From Cyclaneusma minus (lineage: Eukaryota; Ascomycota; Leotiomycetes; Marthamycetales; Marthamycetaceae), in the NCBI GenBank assembly GCA_037179335.1, contig JAKZHN010000010.1, positions 69,870 through 133,869 on the forward strand: 64,000 nucleotides of DNA, read 5' to 3'. Positions within the stretch are counted from its first letter, which is position 1, and the number at the start of each line of letters is the position of its first letter. Shown here piece by piece: positions 56,206 to 64,000 of this stretch. Made by a program: the position numbers and the translations under genes. The notes beneath the pieces are model-generated. The model saw nothing but the letters and a program-made list of their open reading frames with translations, was not told the DNA's origin and searched no databases.

Positions 56206-56949
56206 GCTTGCGCCGCTAGCACGTCCCTCTTCTACAAAAGAGCTCTCTTGATATCTTTCCTGCGGACTTCTATGGACTTCCCCCCTTATGTAACAACACG
56301 GCCGTCCTCCCAGCGCGTTTGTACCATTCCATGTCCCATTGGCAAGATTTGTGTTGTTGATTGCCAAAGCAATCTCAAACAGCAAAAACTGGCCCGCAAA
56401 AATTCCCAAATCATCTTGAGAACCCTGAATATCCAGTCTCTACGGGCTGCAGTCTCAAGTGGTCGGTGCCCAGCTTTTTCGCTTCCACCTTGCTCACCTC
56501 GCACTCGATGTCGTTGGATTCCTCCGTGATCCCTGCTTTTCGCTCTTTTCGATACGCACCAATGTCCTCTTGCTATGAAACCACTGTCTCATTTTCATGC
56601 CCTAGGTCACGATTCACCTGTAAAGCACCTAGGTAGGTGTACGTCAGGGATATTAGCTTAGCTTCCATTACTCTGATTGAATCTACTAGATTGATGTAAT
56701 CTACGGCCTCTTTAAATTTGTAGATAAATGTATAAATGATATATATACATTCAGGGGACCCTGGAATTCCAAAAAATAGTGTCAAAAATGGGTCAAAAAT
56801 GGGTAAAAAGTGGATTTTCTGGAGCTTTTTGGTGCTATAATTTTCAGTATCTCGAAAGCCTTTTGAATTTGAAATTGCTATCGATATATTCTGAATGCAA
56901 AATATATTTTTCTAAAAGCCCGGAACCATGTCGGAAATTCGGACTATAA
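56206..56949. other. Gene-free stretch
   Basis: No gene recognised. The part after about 56750 may belong to element A copy 3, whose left end I could not place. Confidence 0.4.
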
Positions 56950-57122
56950 AGATAAAATCGCATGAGACATTAACTTTTTTTTAGTGGAAACACGTGATTA
57001 ATACCTCAATCTAAATCTACGTAGATACCTACGATCTAATCTAAGCCTCTCCTAGATTTTCTTCCAAGTAATCTATCAAAAGAAATTCTTAGATTTCTAG
57101 ATTCTTAGATTCCCCAACACTG
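56950..57122. mobile_element. Miniature element A, partial or diverged copy 3
   Basis: Shares AAATCG, GACATTAAC and ACACGTGATTAATACC with copies 1 and 2, and ends AGATTCCCCAACACTG at 57122, the family terminal repeat. The left end was not found; it may be truncated or lie near 56752. Confidence 0.6.
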
Positions 57123-57967
57123 GATGCAGGTAGAATCAACATAAGCCTTCTTGCACGCTAGATATATTTTCACCAATTTACAAAGCAAGATAGAGAAAAG
57201 CAGAATGTTATCTCAAAACACAAGCAAGGCACGTAAAAAGCGCAGCATCCAAGGTGCAAGGCCATGTATGGTAACGATTGAGCGGTGTTATTTCCCCTTT
57301 TCCTCTCTGCGAAGACTAAAACAGACCGGGTAATTGCTTAAAGACGCCATAGTGCGCTCTCCTCAGTAGTCCCCAATGAAGCATGCAGACGCTATGGAGC
57401 ATTGCAGACGAAGGACGGAAAAGCGCCGTTATGTACAACCCAAAGCGGTCCCTAAGCAAAGAGTTCGCCCGCGCCCTTGTGAAGTCCCAGCCTCCCTTCC
57501 CAGCTAAGCAGCTGATATCGTGTCTCTTGAGAACGCCACTCGCACCAGATGCCCGATGACAAGTGCATGGACACAAGGAACTGTAGCTACCTAACCACTG
57601 TGTAGTTGCCAATGTCCACTCGATTACACATCGTCGGAAGAAGAGAGCAGTAAACCACTTATGACGACCGCGATTATCATGAGCATACGCTAGACTCCCG
57701 CTAAGCGCTGTTGGCAACCATGTTGTGCCGGCCAATTGGGTATAAAGTAATGACTTCGCCGGCCGTCAGATTTGCTTGTGGCGGTTTCCGTAAAAAAGGG
57801 TCGCCCGGTCCAGGTTACAGCATTGGCATGCAACAACTATTCGTCATAGTCCCTGGTATCCGGGTAAAACTGCTTGTTATGATCACCTCCTGCTATAAGT
57901 ACATAATTCAGTACAGTTGATGATGAACCAGCGTCGGGAGAATCGGTTTCGAGTGCGAGAGACTGAA
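57123..57967. other. Intergenic region after the USP-domain gene
   Basis: Gene-free 3' flank of the minus-strand gene. Nothing recognised; a minus-strand open frame at 57316-57735 has no protein-like features. Confidence 0.45.
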
Positions 57968-60239
57968 TCAGTCAATCTTTGCGCTAGCTAGCGAGCGACC
58001 CGAGACGTTGGTGAGATTGTTCGCTTGCTTGATGGCAGGCCGGTATTTGCTATGCTTGCGCAGTTTCTTTCGCGCTACCATCACGGGCACTGAGGACTTG
58101 GTGACAAGGTAGTTGGAGAAAGAGCCGAGAATGACACTGCTCAAAGTTAACAGTTATCCACGAGATGCATTTAAGGAGTGGCTTTGTAGGGGATGAGATG
58201 CAAGCTATGTGTTGGGGCACACCACGTGATAGAGGTCGTATGGTTTCACAAAAATCAAGGAACAAGGAAACTCACCCTTTCAGAGCGCTCCGTCCACGAC
58301 TACCCAAGATCACGAGTGTTGGGTTGATGAAGTCAATCACCTCAGTGATAAGGTGCTTAGGACTCTTGCAGTGAATAACCTCAATCACAACTCGAACTTG
58401 GAGCTTTGTCTTTCTCAGCAGCCTTGACACTCTGTCAGTGATATCTTGTACCGCGCGGTATCTTTCCTGCTCTGCTTTCGAGCGTTCCCGCCCAGCTGGC
58501 GAAGGTGTCACCGCTGGGCTTCCATTGCCCAAGGGTGAAGGCCGGCTCGAATTCGTGGCTGGTGTTGGTGCATATGGCTTGGCTGCAGAGACAGCAATGG
58601 CGGCAGCTTGATCAGTAATCTCCTGGTTATCGTCGCCAGTGGGGGCAATGCCCGTTTCCTCATCGACACAGTAGATGGCGAGCAAGGTATCTCCATCGCG
58701 TAGAACAGTACCTACAGTCCACTCTAGAGCGTGCGTCGCTTCGTCGCTAAGATCTGTAGCGACCAAGTACTTTCGGACTCGGCGTTGATCATCTTCAGCT
58801 TCCCGCTGCATCTTGGCAAAATCTCCACGGTAAATTGTACGAATGCATCGCTGGACGTCTGGTGTTGACGTGATCGGCGTCATATTGATAGACAGCTTTT
58901 GGGCCCTCTTGATGTCCGAAATATCTGCTTCTTCCTCTGAGTCTACGGGAGTGTTCAGACCAGATGGCCCCTGATCGAAAGCAGTTGAGGGATGAACTCC
59001 TGCCCTGGAGTTGCGTACGCGGTCCCCACCGGGACCTGTGACTGTGATCTCGGGATCCAGCATGGAGCGGACTTTGTACTCTGGTGTCGAGCGAGCGATT
59101 TGCTGACGTTCTTCTTCTGCTGCGGCAAGCAGGCTTAACGACTGCCGAGGGCCCTTCGCCCTCCCCATTCCAAGCGTCTTGCTCTCCGGGTGGTGATCAT
59201 CCTGGCCGTCTTCATGCTGACTCTTTTTCTTTCTTCCGCGGTGCCCATCGTCATCCGAACTATAGATGTCATCGTCGTCACTACTATCGATCAATGCATC
59301 CTCTTGTGTGTAGTCCTTCTCAAGTCTAGCTGCAGCGTTACCTGTCGCATCCCCGCTTTCTCTCCGACGTTGACTCTTTGCAGATAGAGCGGACAGGCTA
59401 CCCCCAGAAAGAGCAAGGTTCGCGTCTGACAGTCGGCGATACGCACTGTTCATATCGACAACTGTTCCATCTGCCAGAGTGAACTTTGTGAGGTCATCCT
59501 TCTTGGACGCAAGATTCGAGTTAGGCGCAAGTTGACTCGAGTGAGGCGACTGAGAACGCAAACCCATACGGCCAAGGGGCGATTTCGACTTAGAGTGGGG
59601 GTTAAACCCAATGCCGGACATCGAACTGTGTCTTCCTCTTCCATCTTTCGAGCCATACCCACCCAGTATTGAAGCACCGAGCTCACTACCTCTCAATGCG
59701 TCTGGAATCGGATTCACAGGCTTCTTTCCCGCGAGGGTATTCCGTTTAGGTGCAACAGGGCCGCCAGGGTTACTTGGCAAAAAGCCGGCGAACTGGTAGG
59801 TGGAAGTTGGATCATCCTTTGCGGGACGTTCAGGAAAATTGCGCAGGGCAGCCTCGGCGTGGGCAGCAGAGGCATCAGAAGCGCTGCGATGGCGCCCGCT
59901 GCTGCTGTCGATATTCCTCAGTCTATGGTGCGCCGCAGTCGGAGAGTTTTGCGCGCTCAGCGACGCCGACGGCGCATGGGACACTCTGGTGGAAGGCGGC
60001 CCAATATCAAGCATGCTTCGAATGGGCGCGGCTGCCGGCCCTCCAGCTCGCGGTGCGGGATTGGGCGTAATATCGAGCATACTGCGGATGGGAGACTGCG
60101 GCGTAGGGAAGGGCGATGAATTGCGGCCTGACGCAGAGCTCGCAGATCCACGCTGTCGAGCGGCATGGCCCTCCAGCAGCGCCAGAACCTCCTTCCGTTC
60201 CTCATCCAGCATAGACTCCATAGAGAAGTGCTGCGCCAT
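57968..60239 (-). CDS. Universal stress protein (UspA) domain protein
   Basis: Large fungal protein with a C-terminal universal-stress-protein fold (nucleotide-binding, stress-related; exact role unknown). Exons on the minus strand: 60239-58276 and 58136-57968, with a 139-nt intron; 710 aa. The start is MAQHFSMESMLDEERKEVL. The N-terminal 450 residues are disordered and hold four copies of a short SMLD motif (ESMLDEE, RSMLDITP, RSMLDIGP, RSMLDPE), which may be a docking site. The USP domain is at about 470-690: RRVRKYLVATDLSDEATHAL, DTLLAIYCVDEE, then a Pro/Ser insertion of about 60 residues, VRVVIEVIHCKSPKHLI, and VILGSRGRSALKGVILGSFS across the splice, the ATP-binding G-x9-G-S/T type loop. 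It ends in a basic tail. Confidence 0.92.
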
Positions 60240-63200
60240 GGCGGCGGTATGAAGGGTCTTGAAAGAGGAGTATGGAGTATGGAGTTGTGCAGTGGTGTAA
60301 TGTTGCTCTTGTATAAGAGTGTGGCGTGAGAATTAGGCAGGCTTTCGCAGTCGGATTTCCCAGTGTTCCAAATGCTGCATGGTGTGTATGGTGGGAGTTG
60401 GTGGTGCTTTTGTTCGGTGCAGCGGATTGGAGTGCACCTCAGGTCATGACGAGAAGATCCGTTGCGCGAGGAAGGAGTTTGGGGATCTGAAGCACAAGCT
60501 GGCTTCAGTACGGCAAGCGCGAGGGACGGGTATTATCGAGCGTAGGCGGTGGACGCGGTGGTGACTTGGACGGCTCTCGTTACGCGCATTTCCTGTGGTT
60601 GAAGCTTTGTCCCCCGTCGAGGCTGGGCAGACTGTCGATTCGGCGTCGACGATCCGTGGGGCTTTTGATGGATTCGGGCAGTTGACAATATGGCCGGTCT
60701 AAGACAATCGGGGCAGGAAGAATCGAGTTCTGGCGGATTATGGTATGTGACTTGGTGTTGTTAGCGTTTAGCTTGGCAGGCGGTCAGCGACGAAGCTTGA
60801 AGCGGGTAGACTAAAGCTGTGCCCCCTGTGCAGCTGTGACCGCCGTTGGCCACAGCAGAAGGGATCAACGATCGAGCCAGCCAAGCAAGAATAATAAAAT
60901 GCCACGAAGCCTTCCTGCCTTTTTGGAGAAGCACACCGAGGGGAAGAGCTTGCAAGCTGAAGGGGGACGACGAGTTGCAGTAGCTGTTATAAAAGTGACA
61001 TGACCTGGCCGATGCCCAGGCGCAAGGGGCTCCTTGGTCCCTCTTCAAGCCAGCCCCCAGCTTTCGACTTCCAATCACAGCCGCCGCAACTCTGAATAAT
61101 CTTGGAGACTGCCAGAACGGTCAGAGTCAGGACATGGAGCGCTGCAAACACTTGGCCAAGCGTGGGCGTGGAGCTGGAGCATGCGGTCAGAGCCATCATG
61201 ATCATCCATGCCAACTGCCAAGACCTGGAGAATCATGCTGCAGCTACGCCAAGATGTTTTGTGCCCGACAACTCCAGCTGGCGATCAAGTGCCGTCTCCT
61301 ATCGATGCATTAGCAAAGCCTAGGTACATACATGTATTCTGTCGAGACCTTGTATCACTTTGGTACGACCCTGAAGAAAGATCCAGCTTTTCCCTGACCA
61401 CATTGAAGGCGGGGAAGCCTCTCATAGCGTCCGGCGAGTGCGACCATATAAGTAGCTCCTTTAATAGTGTTGAGTGAAGCGTCTCTGGTAGGGTACTAGC
61501 TCTACATGTATGATTTACGTTACTAAGATCGTATGATGCCTATACCATATACCGACATAGACATTTGCATCAGTGTGAAAAACAAGATGTTCAATGACCT
61601 TGAGCTCTATTTACTCTGCCAAATATCCCTACTTCCTAGTCAATGGGAAGTCACAAGATCAATATGGTACTGTCAAACCTCATCTCGCCATGATCCATCC
61701 ATTCCGCTTTAACCAGTCCAACATTGATGTACTCTAAGTGCCCTCGAAAACATCAGCGGCATAAATGCCTCACCGCACGGGGAACACTCCACCAGATCCG
61801 CTGTTTAAAGTTCCAACCCGGACATGGAACCGTGCTTCACATCATGTTGTCCAAAAATCTCTCGGATATGAACTCAACTTCTCTCCACCCGCCAAGCGTC
61901 CTAAAGCTCAGCCCCTTAATTGACACGCGACTGGAGATGGCGCAGCAGAAGCCAAGATACTTAGGAACCCCAGCCCAACGTTGACTGTCGAGTTCCTATT
62001 AATATAGGCTTCTTATCTCTTTCTGGCCGTGGGTTCAATGACGAACAGGAACGGCCTTATTGGCATACTTGGTGCTTAAGTGGTTTAGATACTCGGCCTC
62101 ACCGTTCCACGTCTTCCCGTATTCGCTCCAAAGTTTAATCTCTTATGGCTTTCTTTGTATGGCTATATGTATCGTGAGCTTGTAACTACTCCAGTATTTC
62201 TGCACCCGTCTCTTATGGTATTGAGATGACAACGATAGCCATTCTTATAACACTATCCGAGCACTTCTTTAAGCGTTTAACGAGCTGGTTATTCTATTTA
62301 GAATAGAGCTTGCATACCTAGGTGCATTATTGATACATCAAATGTACATATCCCCAACCCCACTCAGACGTGCGGTCAGACCCGGCCACCGATCCCCCAC
62401 TCCCCAGCCGCGACATACCTCCTTTCCCGCAGTATCCCCACAATCTCCACAAACCTCACCCCAAGCCTCTAAACTTACAAATCGGCATGCATTTTCAAGC
62501 AACCTCTGGCCAGATCAAAAAAACATACCTGCTACGACCTCTTGGCCTGCTGCCTGCATACCCAGCCGTTCTGACTTTCGCAGATCGCCCGAGCCCTTCC
62601 GTCCCGTGCCTTAACAGGCGCCAGGTGTACGTAAAAGCTACCATACAGGAACCTCAAACTGAACAGCTTGCCTCAATATGGGTATTATTACTGCAATTCT
62701 GTCACTTCAGCGCTCCAATTTCCATTATATACGAAATGAAGTTCTCACATCTGTACATTCACCGGACTTGTCCTCCCCTCTGCTTTCCGAGTGGTTCTCG
62801 CATCCTGAACTCATCGAAAGACAAAGTAGAACTGAATCACCACTCCCCATAATGATCCCGTCGAATAGCCTGGCTATCAGATTGCAAAATGCTACCATAC
62901 CTAGTATACAAGACACGGGCCATAGTACTCGTGCAAACACTGATTGGCTTCCAAGCCGGAGACAACTTAAGATCCCGTATGAAATTCCCAATATACCTAC
63001 TCGATGACGACACGCCCATTTCAAATTGCAGATACATGTATCAAATTCCACTCCACAGTCCACAGTCGTCAAACCGAGCCGTCCCAATCTACACAGCTAC
63101 ACCCGCCCTTCCAATCCCAGCCGCTCAATCTCCCGCCGCTTCCCGAAACCCCCACGATCACACCCACAGCTTGCAAGAAGCAAAGCCCTATGAAGAGCCG

Positions 63201-63999
63201 TTCGAACCCACGTGCGTGACACACGCTCGATGTCTTGATGCTCCAAACCTCCAGCATCGTCTATCACCATCAGATAGATTGCCCACCAAGACACCCACAT
63301 CCATGAAACATGATGTCTCAGAAACGCGGTTCGCAGACCCTGTAGCTTGCCTATCGAGATGCATTATGCATATCAGTGATTCGAGGTACCCAACCTCGTC
63401 ATCCAGCAAATTCCTGCCAAATTTCCGGATGAATCCAGTCTATTCAGAGACGCTCATGCGATATTGGAAAATCCAAGTACGGTAAGTCAGAGAAATCCAA
63501 GTAACTAGAAATGGCCAAAATGATTGAAAGAAATTCAAATAATTAGGAGACATCACAGTAGGGAACACATAACCAAGAACTTAGAAGCCGTCGGGGTTTC
63601 CTGGTTGACGAATGAGAGCCAACGCAATTCAGTGACAGAATATATGCCATCAGTCGAAAACGGGTTCAGGTTTGAGAGTTTCTGTACTGAAGTAGGACTA
63701 GGTCCTCATGTGCATTTACAACCAGACCACAGCCTTCGACTCTACAATCCTGATATATTGGCAATTGAAAACAGCCTGCAAGAAACCCTACAATTCGACA
63801 CGGAAGGAAACTAGAAAGTCCCGTAATGAGAGAAGAAAACTGAGTTTCACCTCGCTGTGCATGCACGTGTGCCCGCTCGTGCTATCAGAGTGTCACATAT
63901 TGCAACCTGCAGTCGGGGCCCTCTGAAGAGCTTCGAACTCACACGTGGCCGACCTCTGAGAGCCTCATCTCAGACTCTAAGCAATCGTTTCGAACGACA
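60240..63999. other. Long region without a recognised gene
   Basis: About 3.7 kb of mixed composition. Open frames of up to 198 codons (62889-63485) lack protein-like motifs, splice structure or codon bias that I can defend. The only clear structure is minisatellite array 3 near 63473-63553. The first few hundred bases must hold the promoter of the USP-domain gene. Confidence 0.5.
63473..63553. repeat. Phased minisatellite, array 3
   Basis: Units start CCAAGTAC (63473), CCAAGTAACTAG (63497), CCAAAATGATTG (63515) and TCAAATAATTAGG (63535). Spacing is 18-24 bp and the unit resembles CCAAATGATTGGGAATAT of arrays 1 and 2, 39 kb away. Confidence 0.5.
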
Positions 64000-64000
64000 C

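Noticed and set aside
57316..57735. 139-codon minus-strand open frame
   Set aside because: No recognisable motif, no good start context, and cysteine/histidine content looks random.
62889..63485. 198-codon open frame near the right end
   Set aside because: Composition and pattern are not protein-like, no splice or family signal, and it overlaps the start of the minisatellite array.
63940..64000. tRNA-like text at the window edge (TGGCCGA ... TTTCGAACGA)
   Set aside because: The stems do not pair as a tRNA, the A box is poor, and the sequence is cut by the window end.
1..64000. CRISPR arrays, bacterial operons or origins
   Set aside because: The window is fungal nuclear DNA; the repeat arrays found lack spacer structure.

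Overview
The window comes from a filamentous ascomycete (Pezizomycotina). The genes have short introns with fungal branch sites (CTAAC or CTGAC before the 3' splice site). The gene set is typical of this group, and one end is an AT-rich block full of transposon remains that look damaged by repeat-induced point mutation (RIP). Dothideomycetes or Leotiomycetes are plausible, but I cannot fix the class or species.

Layout. Positions 1-20,298 are an AT-rich block without an intact gene. Translation still reveals a decayed Ty1/copia-like pol (about 1.7-4.3 kb) and a decayed Ty3/gypsy-like pol (about 5.7-7.6 kb). In both, catalytic aspartates now read as asparagine. The block also holds AT-rich direct and inverted repeats near 18-19 kb and two GC-rich hairpin islands (16.3 and 19.8 kb). 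It ends inside a pair of nested hAT-type miniature elements (20,299-21,253). From 21.25 kb onward the sequence is ordinary gene space.

Genes, left to right: an SLC49/FLVCR-like transporter (-), complex III hinge protein QCR6 (-), a WBP2-like GRAM protein (-), an RraA-like aldolase (+), polyubiquitin (+), a BRAP2/ETP1-type RING ubiquitin ligase (+), an unknown gene with an in-frame stop (+), an unknown 462-aa gene (+), dihydroorotase (-), IMPACT/YIH1 (+), acetoacetyl-CoA synthetase (+), a broken paralogue of the unknown 462-aa gene (-), an unknown acidic/coiled protein (+), a complex I NDUFA1-like subunit (-), a PHD-MYST histone acetyltransferase (+), an unknown gene (+), and a universal-stress-protein-domain gene (-). 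The last 3.7 kb has no gene I recognise. Most are unlinked housekeeping genes. The clearest functional pairing is polyubiquitin beside a ubiquitin-binding E3 ligase. QCR6 and NDUFA1 both serve respiration but lie 23 kb apart.

The most interesting signals are in RNA processing and small RNAs. (1) The dihydroorotase gene seems to contain an AT-AC intron. (2) The NDUFA1-like gene seems to need a 4-nt microexon. (3) A three-copy family has a TATA box, A box, paired stems including a GNRA-loop hairpin, a weak B-box-like segment and oligo(T) tracts, as expected of an RNA polymerase III transcript. (4) A 19-20 bp phased minisatellite occurs at three separate loci, one inside an intron. All gene models come from manual translation and splice-site reading. 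No database search or folding program was run.
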